Origin: Candidatus Parcubacteria bacterium
GTDB taxonomy: Bacteria; Patescibacteriota; Patescibacteriia; CAIXNZ01
Direction: 5' to 3'
DNA length: 26,580 bases
Assembly: GCA_026395675.1 (NCBI GenBank)
Contig: JAPLYF010000085.1
Location: forward strand, 1-26,580
The notes beneath the pieces were generated by a model. That model searched no databases and had not been told where the DNA came from. It saw only the letters and a list, made by a program, of their open reading frames with translations. Position 1 is the stretch's first letter; each line of letters begins with the position of its first letter. This document shows, piece by piece, positions 20,339 to 26,580 of the stretch. The position numbers and the translations under genes are program-made.

Positions 20339-21577
20339 TTAAATAGTCAGTTTTCCATCCATCATCCGGATCCTGCCAGCTACTATGGTCATCCATGGCC
20401 AGCCCTGGAGGCGTTTGCCGTCCCAGGGACAGTTGTGCGACAAGCTTTGAAACTTGTCTGCCTCAACTTTTTTCCGCAAATAAGGATCAATGACTGTGAT
20501 GTCAGCTACACTTCCCGGATGCAAAGTTCCTCCTTTGAGTCCAAGAATTCTGGCGGGATTGATGGTCATTTTGCGGATAATTTCCATCATTGGCAGACGC
20601 TTAGCCAAAGTAGTAAGAACAACAGGCACTGCAGTTTCCAAACCAATTATGCCAAACGGCGCTTTTTCAACTCCTTGTGCCTTTTCCTCCGGAGTATGAG
20701 GCGCATGATCAGTCGCAATCGCGTCAATTGTTCCATCTGCCAAGCCGCAAATCACTGCCTGGCGATCTCTTTCAGTGCGCAAAGGCGGATTCATCTTGGC
20801 ATTGGTGCCAATTTTTTGGAGATCCTTTTGCGTCAGGGAAATATAATGGGGTGCAGTTTCAGAGGTAACTTTTACTTTTCTTGCCTTAGCTTCACGGATT
20901 AGCTGAACTGATTCCGCACAGGAAACATGCTGAATGTGAACAGGCATGCCGTATTCTTCAGCAATTTTTAAAACCATGGCAATGTACATGTATTCTGATC
21001 TTTTGTCGTAGGGAGAAAAACGAGAATCCTCACAGTGCAGCAGAATTGGCAAGCAAAGATTCTGCATGACCATTGCTGTGATAAGAGCCCTTGGATTTTG
21101 GATTCCCTTACCATCATCACTCGCTGCAATTGCGCCTTTCTTTTTCATTTCAGCCACATCAACGAAATTTTTACCTGCTAAACCCATGGTTATGGCAGAA
21201 ACCTGATAAATATTGATCAGACCGACACTTTCTGCCGTTGCCTGAACTTTCAGCAGGGTTTCAACATTATCAACTACAGGGCTGGTATTTGGCATACAGA
21301 TTACGGATGTAAATCCACCCATGATCGCTGCCAAACTACCGCTACCTAAATTTTCCTTATGCTCTTGTCCCGGCGTGCGTAAATGCACATGCGTGTCGAT
21401 AAAACCCGGGCAAACGATTTTGTTTTTTACATCAATGACTTTTACCTTGCCTTGTCTTAGCACTTTGACATGTCCAACGCTGGCGATTTTGCCATTGCCG
21501 ATCAAGACATCAGCAATACGGTCAAAGTTGCTCGCCGGATCAATCACTCTACCGCCTTTGAGCAGTAAATTTTCCAT
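20339..21577 (-). CDS. pyrC: Dihydroorotase
   Basis: Cyclises carbamoyl aspartate to dihydroorotate. The metal-binding HxH is in FIDTHVHLRTPGQ (His63 and His65 from the chosen start). LLHCEDSRFS, PVHIQHVSCAESV, TSETAPHYISLT and IDAIATDHAPHTPEEK carry the further metal and catalytic residues of the type I enzyme. The 412-residue length agrees with type I. The ATG at 21577 follows AAAGGAGG, so a GTG six codons earlier is not used here. A small basic frame ends inside this start region. Confidence 0.93.
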   Translation of the reverse strand: MENLLLKGGRVIDPASNFDRIADVLIGNGKIASVGHVKVLRQGKVKVIDVKNKIVCPGFIDTHVHLRTPGQEHKENLGSGSLAAIMGGFTSVICMPNTSPVVDNVETLLKVQATAESVGLINIYQVSAITMGLAGKNFVDVAEMKKKGAIAASDDGKGIQNPRALITAMVMQNLCLPILLHCEDSRFSPYDKRSEYMYIAMVLKIAEEYGMPVHIQHVSCAESVQLIREAKARKVKVTSETAPHYISLTQKDLQKIGTNAKMNPPLRTERDRQAVICGLADGTIDAIATDHAPHTPEEKAQGVEKAPFGIIGLETAVPVVLTTLAKRLPMMEIIRKMTINPARILGLKGGTLHPGSVADITVIDPYLRKKVEADKFQSLSHNCPWDGKRLQGWPWMTIVAGRIRMMDGKLTI

Positions 21578-21704
21578 TTTGCCTCCTTTGACCACCTTTC
21601 AAATTCTTGAAATTATTCTGCAAAACTTTTTTGCGATTATCCTGTTTTTTCCTGCGTTTCGGATTATAAACCATCCTTACTTCACGGAATGCTTTTCTTG
21701 CCAT
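21549..21704 (-). CDS. Possible 51-residue basic protein overlapping the pyrC start
   Basis: ATG at 21704 lies seven bases after AAGGAGG, a near-perfect SD. The frame runs 51 codons and stops 29 bases inside pyrC in a different frame. About one third of residues are Arg or Lys (MARKAFREVRMVYNPKRRKK at the start). It could be a real small protein, a leader peptide that couples translation to pyrC, or a relic. I recognise no family. Confidence 0.42.
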   Translation of the reverse strand: MARKAFREVRMVYNPKRRKKQDNRKKVLQNNFKNLKGGQRRQNGKFTAQRR

Positions 21705-21716
21705 TCTTGCCTCCTT

Positions 21717-21750
21717 GCCCCGAACCTAAGCATAGCACATGGTTTGGGGC
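21717..21750 (-). promoter_or_regulatory. pyrC promoter region with hairpin
   Basis: TATGCT (21729-21734) preceded by TGC is a plausible extended -10; the -35 (near 21752-21758) is weak. GCCCCAAACC and GGTTCGGGGC (one mismatch) enclose the -10 in a hairpin that ends just before the SD of the 51-codon frame. The core ACC...GGT vaguely recalls F1. Confidence 0.45.
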
Positions 21751-21766
21751 TTTGAAAAAGTGAAAA

Positions 21767-21786
21767 GGGGGTAAAGATTTACCCCC
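21767..21786 (-). terminator. Terminator of pyrB
   Basis: GGGGGTAAA and TTTACCCCC form the stem, followed by TTTTCACTTTTT on the minus strand. It begins eight bases after the pyrB stop. Confidence 0.85.
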
Positions 21787-21794
21787 AATTGATC

Positions 21795-22811
21795 TTAAGC
21801 TGCTTTTTTTATTGGCAAGGAGATTAATTCCTGCGTTTTATCCTGATTAAGAATCATTAAAAGCAGGGCCATGCGGACATAGTCGCCATTTTTTGCCTGC
21901 TCAAAATATTTTGCCCTGGGATTGGAATCAACGCTCCAGCGGATCTCTTCTACTCTGGGCAACGGATGCATGATGATTGAATTTTCAGGCATGGCATTGG
22001 CGACTGTGCGATTCATGATGTGGGATTCAGCTGCTTTTTTGAGCTGTTCTTTTTCTTCAGTTGATTCTGCCCTCTCCAGCTGATAGCGCGTCATGTAAAC
22101 GACGTCTGACTTGGCTGCCACTTTTAAAAAATCCTCTTCTTCATTCCATTTGACTTTATACTCGTCTAAATGGTCCTTGATATCAACGGTCATTTGCGCG
22201 ATAGGCGGAGCAACAAAAGTTATTTCCACTCCCTTATACTTAGAGAGCAAGTAAGCCAATGACATGACTGTCCTGCCTCTTTTCAAATCGCCAACCATGG
22301 CTACTTTTAATCCTTCAACCTTGCCAAAATGCTCCTGGATAGTAAATACATCCAAGAGCGCCTGGGTCGGATGCTGTAAGGTACCGCTACCACCATTAAT
22401 GATTGGCGAACTACCAGAAACTTTTGCAGCTTCTAAAGCGGCATCGTTTCTCTTGTGCCTAAGTACGATCAAATCTGCCTTATCTGACATTATCCTGATT
22501 GTGTCAGAAAGTGTTTCTCCCTTAATAGCTGAAGAAAATTCCGCAGCATTTTCACTGGAGATAACGCCAGCGCCTAAACGCAAAGCAGCTGTTTCAAAAG
22601 AAAAGCGAGTTCTGGTTGACGGTTCATAGAAAAGTGTGGAAATTATGTAATTCCTAAGCCAGTCAACTTTCATGCCTTTGGGTAGCATACCCTTCAAAAG
22701 TGTGGTTAATTTGAACAAAACTTCTAACTGCTCACGGCTAAATTGTTGTGACATAATGACATGCGGAAAATCAATTCCATCATGTTCTCCCCACCATTTT
22801 CCAGTTGGCAT
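21795..22811 (-). CDS. pyrB: Aspartate carbamoyltransferase catalytic chain
   Basis: Joins carbamoyl phosphate and aspartate, the first committed step. FYEPSTRTRFSFETAALRLG has the carbamoyl-phosphate motif STRTR (65-69). INGGSGTLQHPTQALLD has HPTQ at 147-150. MHPLPRVEEI carries the aspartate-site residues, and the VRMALL end is typical. 338 residues, slightly longer than E. coli PyrB because of an N-terminal MPTGKWWGEHDGIDF extension. The ATG has an AAAGGAGG SD. No pyrI regulatory chain is present, and carbamoyl phosphate synthetase is not in the window. Confidence 0.94.
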   Translation of the reverse strand: MPTGKWWGEHDGIDFPHVIMSQQFSREQLEVLFKLTTLLKGMLPKGMKVDWLRNYIISTLFYEPSTRTRFSFETAALRLGAGVISSENAAEFSSAIKGETLSDTIRIMSDKADLIVLRHKRNDAALEAAKVSGSSPIINGGSGTLQHPTQALLDVFTIQEHFGKVEGLKVAMVGDLKRGRTVMSLAYLLSKYKGVEITFVAPPIAQMTVDIKDHLDEYKVKWNEEEDFLKVAAKSDVVYMTRYQLERAESTEEKEQLKKAAESHIMNRTVANAMPENSIIMHPLPRVEEIRWSVDSNPRAKYFEQAKNGDYVRMALLLMILNQDKTQELISLPIKKAA

Positions 22812-22851
22812 ACATTTCCTCCTTTGGTTAAGTTATCAATGTTCTTCCCTG

Positions 22852-22880
22852 ACCTTAACAAAAAATATAATTTTAGTCAA
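22852..22880 (-). promoter_or_regulatory. pyrB promoter (TGN-TAAGGT type)
   Basis: TTGACT (22875-22880), a 17-base spacer ending TGT, and TAAGGT (22852-22857). The leader to the ATG is about 35 bases. Confidence 0.75.
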
Positions 22881-22883
22881 GCC

Positions 22884-22911
22884 AAAGCCCCCTCTGTGAC
22901 AGAGGGGGCTT
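22884..22911 (-). terminator. Terminator of recO
   Basis: AAGCCCCCTCTG and CAGAGGGGGCTT form a 12-base stem overlapping the recO stop. The T-run after it is short (TTTGG). Confidence 0.75.
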
Positions 22912-23677
22912 ATAACTTTTTTATAAAATCAAAGCTCTTTATTGGTTTTTCCAGGTTAACCAAAAGCAGCTTATAAACTACCTGATTAAATTGTTTAATG
23001 GTATCCTGATCAATTCCTAAATTAATAAAAAAATCCAAGTCCTTTTCTTGGCTAAGCTGCAATAATTTAATTACCTGATCAGAAACCAAAACATAATCCT
23101 CAATCAAACAAACCTTTTTACAATCCTCGCAAATCACTCCGCCATGCGAAAAATCAAAAATATTTTTGGTCAGTAAAATCCCCTTGTGGCAAATTAAGCA
23201 CCTTTTTATTTCCGGCTGATAACCCAGCAAGGACAAAAGTTTCAAACTATAAAGATTGGCCAGCAGCAATAATTTTTCTTTTTCTTTTTTACCAATCTCC
23301 TGTTCTAAAATATCCAAAGTTTTTAGCAACAAATCAAATTTATTATTATTTTGCGTCTGACCAATAATTAAGCCATCAGTTATTTCTGCCAGATAATTTA
23401 TCAGGGCAAAGCCCAGCAAATCATGTCTTAAATTTTGATAACCTTCAATTAAATTACAATTAGCCAATTTATCAAAAACCTTGCCCTTGGCAATCATTAC
23501 CTTAATTAAATAAAAAGGTTCTAGATAAGAATTTAATTTGCTGGAAATTTTCTTTGTGCCTTTGGCCAGGACATCTATTTTACCAAAATCTTTGGTGTAC
23601 AGACAAAAAAGACGATCATGTTCATTGTGGTCTCGTCTTTTGAGGATTAAGGCCGTTGTAGTATATGTTTGACCCAT
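22910..23677 (-). CDS. recO: DNA repair protein RecO
   Basis: RecO helps load RecA at gaps with RecR. The N-terminal OB fold starts MGQTYTTTALILKRRDHNEHDRLF and continues LAKGTKKISSKLNSYLEPF. A helical domain follows, and the zinc site is CLICHKG...GGVICEDCKK (C-x2-C and C-x2-C). 255 residues from the preferred start at 23677. An in-frame ATG at 23707 would add ten residues encoded by repeat DNA, so it is rejected. No SD is visible. Confidence 0.9.
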   Translation of the reverse strand: MGQTYTTTALILKRRDHNEHDRLFCLYTKDFGKIDVLAKGTKKISSKLNSYLEPFYLIKVMIAKGKVFDKLANCNLIEGYQNLRHDLLGFALINYLAEITDGLIIGQTQNNNKFDLLLKTLDILEQEIGKKEKEKLLLLANLYSLKLLSLLGYQPEIKRCLICHKGILLTKNIFDFSHGGVICEDCKKVCLIEDYVLVSDQVIKLLQLSQEKDLDFFINLGIDQDTIKQFNQVVYKLLLVNLEKPIKSFDFIKKL

Positions 23678-23689
23678 ACAACTTAACAT

Positions 23690-23815
23690 CCAATCATCAA
23701 TAATCAATCACCAAACAATAATTAATTCCTAATAAACAATGACTAATTTTTTTGAATTTAGAATTTTACAAATTAGAATTTGTTTGATTATTGGTGCTTG
23801 GTTATTGATCATTAT
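23690..23815. repeat. Imperfect AT-rich inverted repeat between recO and ruvX
   Basis: The left arm (about 23692-23722, with ATCAATAATCAATCACCAA) and right arm (about 23784-23813, with TTGGTGCTTGGTTATTGAT) are roughly 80% complementary. The interior repeats AATTTAGAATTTT-like words. No gene is visible. Confidence 0.65.
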
Positions 23816-23824
23816 GCTGAATGA

Positions 23825-24232
23825 CTAACCCAATTTCTCGTCTAAGTAACTTTGGAGTATCAGCATTGCTGCCACATCATCATCCAGATGCTTAACTTTC
23901 ATTTCTTTCAGCAAAGTCCTGGCATAAGCGCTGGACATTCTTTCGTCTTGTTCAGCAATATCAATATAGGTCGCCTTTTTCAGTTTCTCAATAAATTTTA
24001 AAACTTTTTTTGTTTGCACTGAACTGGCGCTTTTCAAAGTCAAAGGCACACCCACAACAATTTTACCAATTTCTTCTTTCAGACAAATATCTTTAATAGC
24101 TTCCAATAAATTTTTATCATTGGTTAAAATTTTATATGGCGTGGCAATTTTTGTTTCAGTATCAGCCAAAGCCAAACCAACTTTTTTCTCGCCATGGTCA
24201 ATCCCAAGTAATTTTTGTGAATTTGTATTCAT
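23825..24232 (-). CDS. ruvX: Putative pre-16S rRNA nuclease (YqgF/RuvX)
   Basis: A 135-residue RNase H-fold protein of normal length. LLGIDHGEKKVGLALAD carries the first catalytic Asp, IVVGVPLTLKSASS the glycine loop, and DERMSS and DDDVAAMLILQSYL the remaining acidic residues. The family matures the 5' end of 16S rRNA and was once called a Holliday junction resolvase. The predicted transcript starts about three bases before the ATG, so the mRNA may be nearly leaderless. Confidence 0.9.
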   Translation of the reverse strand: MNTNSQKLLGIDHGEKKVGLALADTETKIATPYKILTNDKNLLEAIKDICLKEEIGKIVVGVPLTLKSASSVQTKKVLKFIEKLKKATYIDIAEQDERMSSAYARTLLKEMKVKHLDDDVAAMLILQSYLDEKLG

Positions 24233-24241
24233 AACAATTTT

Positions 24242-24270
24242 ATTTTATCTGAAACAACCCAAGTTGTCCA
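24242..24270 (-). promoter_or_regulatory. ruvX promoter
   Basis: TGGACA (24265-24270), a 17-base spacer and TAAAAT (24242-24247). Confidence 0.5.
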
Positions 24271-24288
24271 ATTATAATTACTTTATTC

Positions 24289-24317
24289 CCCACTTTAGTG
24301 GGCCTGCTAAAGCAGGG
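24289..24317. repeat. F2 double hairpin, copy 4 (compact)
   Basis: CCCACTTTAGTGGG (24289-24302) directly followed by CCTGCTAAAGCAGG (24303-24316). The loops are inverted copies and the stems are unrelated to those of the other F2 copies. There is no outer stem. Confidence 0.75.
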
Positions 24318-24339
24318 TGTAAATTTAAAAAAATTAAAA

Positions 24340-24369
24340 AGGGCTCAAGATTTTATAATCTCAAGCCCT
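24340..24369 (-). terminator. Terminator of the unknown gene at 24375
   Basis: AGGGCTTGAGAT and ATCTTGAGCCCT pair (two G-U) around TATAAA, followed by TTTTTAATTTTTTT on the minus strand. Confidence 0.82.
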
Positions 24370-24374
24370 AAGGT

Positions 24375-25223
24375 TTACTTAGGCAAAAAGCCGGAAGCGA
24401 CACCCCACTTCTTGGAGACATAGTCAGTTTTATAGTAGTTCAGTGTCAACCGCTCATAGCCGCTGACCCAGTGAAAGCGGAGGATAAAATAGGGGTCTGG
24501 GCCGTCTTTAATGATGTATTCACAACCAGCGCAATCCACATAGAGATGCTTCGAACCAGTAATTCGGTCGGGGTGAGTCAGTAATAAAATAGCCTCTTCA
24601 TATGGTCCCAACCCGAACTCATTATCCGCAAAATGCACTTTCGCATTACTTGCCGAGTGACCAGCCCACTTTTTGCCAAACTGGAAAGGAAAAACCCAGA
24701 AATCTCCGGTCTGTTTTTTCAGATTCGCGTGGGCTTGCTTTGTCTTCTCTGTCAGATGCAAATATCGCTCGGACAGCTTGTCTTCTAGCAAGTTATTGAA
24801 CTCGCGATCCTTAGCGATCAGTTTAGTGACCTTTTCCAGCACCTCGTGGTAAGTACCGAAGTGGGTGCCAATCTTCTCGGGCTTGGGTATCACTGCCCAT
24901 CCCTCGGCTCCTTCGGGAAGCTCGCCACTGGCCAATTCCTTTACATAGCTAGCGTCAAGGTTTGGGAAAAGCATAATCAGAACCTTTAGCTGTTTTTGCA
25001 CAGTACGGATTCGAAATCCTTGGGGATAGCCACTCTCTTTTTCCTCTTCGGCAACAGGCGAACCTCCAAGATTTGAAACTATTTGACGCATTTTTTCTTG
25101 GCTTTCAATGGCTATTTGCAGTAATGCAGGATTGCCTCCGACCCTGCCAAAAGCGCCCATAAACTCATGAACCTGACCGAGCGAAAAATCACCCGGTTTC
25201 CAAATTTGCGCACGATTTTCCAT
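24375..25223 (-). CDS. Unknown protein, shares a C-terminal motif with the protein at 12986
   Basis: 282 residues from MENRAQIWKPGDFSLGQ. The start at 25223 follows GGGGGTG; the longer frame has no SD. No known family is recognised. The protein is soluble and tryptophan- and charge-rich. The C-terminal part LYVDCAGCEYIIKDGPD...FHWVSGYERLTLNY matches the protein at 12986 (V-x-C-x-G, K-x2-G, HW, ERL), preceded in both by an EE pair with hydrophobic residues. It ends GVASGFLPK. The N-terminal halves do not align by eye. Both genes also share the start context GGTGTG-N2-ATGGAAAA. It has its own promoter and terminator. Confidence 0.7.
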   Translation of the reverse strand: MENRAQIWKPGDFSLGQVHEFMGAFGRVGGNPALLQIAIESQEKMRQIVSNLGGSPVAEEEKESGYPQGFRIRTVQKQLKVLIMLFPNLDASYVKELASGELPEGAEGWAVIPKPEKIGTHFGTYHEVLEKVTKLIAKDREFNNLLEDKLSERYLHLTEKTKQAHANLKKQTGDFWVFPFQFGKKWAGHSASNAKVHFADNEFGLGPYEEAILLLTHPDRITGSKHLYVDCAGCEYIIKDGPDPYFILRFHWVSGYERLTLNYYKTDYVSKKWGVASGFLPK

Positions 25224-25292
25224 CGCACACCCCCACATTTTAAAGATCGAGTCCAAGATCCAACTGAATCTTTTAATAGACTCTGATTTAAA

Positions 25293-25321
25293 AGATTAGC
25301 ATTCTCAAATAAAAAAGTCAA
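25293..25321 (-). promoter_or_regulatory. Promoter of the unknown gene at 24375
   Basis: TTGACT (25316-25321), a 17-base spacer ending TGC, and TAATCT (25293-25298). The same -35 and extended -10 design as the pyr promoters, but with TAATCT in place of TAAGGT. Confidence 0.65.
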
Positions 25322-25332
25322 GGTTACGAAGC

Positions 25333-25429
25333 AAAAAGCCCCTTTGTCATCGTGTCATTCAGAGCGTAGCGTGGAATCCAGTACGTCCTAGATTCTTCAC
25401 TTCGTTCTGAATGACAAAGGGGCTTTTTT
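25333..25429 (-). terminator. Terminator of the nucleotidase gene, containing a long palindrome
   Basis: GCCCCTTTGTCAT (25338-25350) pairs with ATGACAAAGGGGC (25411-25423), with T-runs on both strands. Nested inside is a second palindrome, GTCATTCAGA/TCTGAATGAC, with an imperfect GAGCG.../...CGTTC interior and GGAATC/GATTCT. The nested part looks like an interspersed repeat inserted into a terminator loop. Confidence 0.8.
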
Positions 25430-25433
25430 CAGC

Positions 25434-26297
25434 CTAAATTATTTTTCTCAAAATATTATTTACAAATTCCATGTCCCCATCATTCAAAATAATCACATCA
25501 AAATTTTTCTTAAATTCCGGCAGATTTTCATCTACATTTTCATTTAAAAATCCGACTTTAATTAAATTATCATAAGCAAAACCCTCTATCATATCAATAT
25601 CATCAACACCATCGCCTAAAAGTATAACATTTTTCTTTTCCTTCACATCCTTAAAGGCCGGGTAATCCTTTACAAGAATTTCTTTTTTATTTAAAGAATG
25701 AATAATCGGCTCTTTAACTTTTATAACTTTGCCATCTTTATCAAATTCAAAAAAATTAGCAATGATATGAATATTATTATCAAGCCGGTTTTCCTGCTTT
25801 AAATATTGGCTGATCATATCACCTGGCCCGGCTGACATAATGACTAAAGGAATATTATTTTCCTGCAAAGAATCTATAAAATCCAAAGCGCCTGGCCGAA
25901 ATTTAAGTGTTCTTTTACTAACTATTTCATCCATCACTTTTTTATTCAACCCGCTTGAAACCAGCAAGGTAAAATGTTTCTGCCACCACTCGTGCATCTT
26001 GGCTATTTTTTCTTTTTTACTGACTTTTGGATCAATCTCTATGGCATGATATTTATCATAAAGCTCATGGGCTTTGGGCACATAATCAGAAGTCAAATAC
26101 TCGCTTTGCCTTATTTGTGCAATTACCGTCGGCGCTTTCTGTCCCTCAACAATCGCCTTGGTCAAAGTCCGGTCAAAATCAGACAAAACATTAATATTAT
26201 CTTTGCCCTGCTCTTTATATTTCTTTAATAAAAAATCCAGTCGCTCTTGATCTGTAATTAAAATGTCAGATGGATTTTCTTGTTTTTCTTTTTCCAT
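25434..26297 (-). CDS. UMPH-1-type pyrimidine 5'-nucleotidase (HAD superfamily)
   Basis: A 287-residue HAD phosphatase. The nucleophile motif is SDFDRTLT (D40, D42). HAIEIDP (84-90), MSAGPGDMI (154-162), NFFEFD (181-186), IIHSLNK (198-204) and LLGDGVDDIDM (227-236) follow in the order seen in human cytosolic 5'-nucleotidase III, and the ending VGFLNE...FDVIILNDGDMEFVNNIL also fits. The family dephosphorylates UMP and CMP. Near a UMP-making cluster, it could balance or salvage pyrimidine nucleotides. It follows map by nine bases, so it is probably co-transcribed with map. The substrate is inferred from family resemblance. Confidence 0.82.
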   Translation of the reverse strand: MEKEKQENPSDILITDQERLDFLLKKYKEQGKDNINVLSDFDRTLTKAIVEGQKAPTVIAQIRQSEYLTSDYVPKAHELYDKYHAIEIDPKVSKKEKIAKMHEWWQKHFTLLVSSGLNKKVMDEIVSKRTLKFRPGALDFIDSLQENNIPLVIMSAGPGDMISQYLKQENRLDNNIHIIANFFEFDKDGKVIKVKEPIIHSLNKKEILVKDYPAFKDVKEKKNVILLGDGVDDIDMIEGFAYDNLIKVGFLNENVDENLPEFKKNFDVIILNDGDMEFVNNILRKII

Positions 26298-26306
26298 ATT
26301 ACCAAA

Positions 26307-26580
26307 TTAAAGTTTGGTTAATATTCTAGTATTGCCCTCATGATCAATTGCCACAGTATGTTCAAACTGGGCTGACAAACTGCCATCGGCTGTGGCAAAA
26401 GTTAAACCGTCATCTAAAAGTTTAACTCGCCAGCCGCCAGCATTAACCATGGGTTCAATGGCAATTGTCATGCCTCTTTTAATCTGAATATTTTTGCTCT
26501 CTTCAGTCACATAATTAGGCACATTGGGCTCTTCATGTACCTTTTGCCCAACGCCATGGCCAACCAATTCCCTAACCACA
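26307..26580 (-). CDS. map: Methionine aminopeptidase type I, C-terminal part (cut by window edge)
   Basis: Ninety residues of the pita-bread fold: GHGVGQKVHEEPNVPN (with the metal-site histidine), MTIAIEPMVNAGG (the glutamate ligand) and SAQFEHTVAI (the last glutamate). The N-terminal half, with its metal-binding aspartates, lies beyond the window. It removes initiator methionine from new proteins. It precedes the nucleotidase gene by nine bases in the same direction. Confidence 0.92.
   Translation of the reverse strand, partial: VVRELVGHGVGQKVHEEPNVPNYVTEESKNIQIKRGMTIAIEPMVNAGGWRVKLLDDGLTFATADGSLSAQFEHTVAIDHEGNTRILTKL

Overview
The window looks like a chromosomal segment of a Patescibacteria (CPR) genome, plausibly from the ABY1 side (Falkowbacteria/Kuenenbacteria-like). 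This placement is inferred from gene content and from the many interspersed palindromes, not from a phylogenetic marker search. Genes are short and AT-rich. Housekeeping genes (relA, parAB, scpAB, recO, ruvX, map) mostly lack a clear Shine-Dalgarno (SD) sequence.

Layout. 1-123 is the 3' end of an IS3/IS481-type transposase. A stand-alone (p)ppGpp synthetase/hydrolase follows on the + strand. A minus-strand block carries an O-antigen-ligase-like membrane protein with TPRs, then parB and parA. On the + strand are a GIY-YIG protein, tRNA-Leu(CAA), a mosaic of tRNA fragments and hairpins, tRNA-Met(CAU) and two tandem membrane-protein paralogues. From 7861 onward everything is on the minus strand: GT4 glycosyltransferase, small export-like membrane protein, D,D-carboxypeptidase, scpB, scpA, a YbaK-type deacylase, a winged-helix protein, an unknown protein, aspS behind a T-box leader, six pyrimidine genes, recO, ruvX, a second unknown protein, a UMPH-1-type pyrimidine 5'-nucleotidase, and the end of methionine aminopeptidase.

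The pyrimidine region (16190-22811) encodes pyrB, pyrC, pyrK, pyrD, pyrF and a pyrE-like phosphoribosyltransferase, i.e. carbamoyl phosphate to UMP. carAB is not in the window. It is not one operon: pyrB, pyrC, pyrK-pyrD-pyrF and pyrE are separate units, most with their own terminator. Four promoters in this region and one before an unknown gene share an unusual extended -10, TGN-TAAGGT. These genes have strong SDs and look less AT-rich than their neighbours, which suggests a distinct history.

The most striking feature is a set of palindromic repeat families with one design: two adjacent hairpins with different stems, whose loops are inverted copies of one constant sequence. Family F1 (loop AYGTAR) fills the tRNA locus, fused to broken tRNA halves. 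F2 (CTTTAG/CTAAAG) occurs four times, F3 (GAGCWTAGTCGAA) once and F4 (TCTYGT/ACRAGA) once. F5 is a related single hairpin (GTAGC...GCGAA). Stems differ between copies while pairing is kept. One F5 copy can be compared with an apparently empty duplicate of its own site. A palindrome has also entered the coding sequence of the YbaK-like gene in frame. These modules mostly lie between the terminator of one unit and the promoter of the next.
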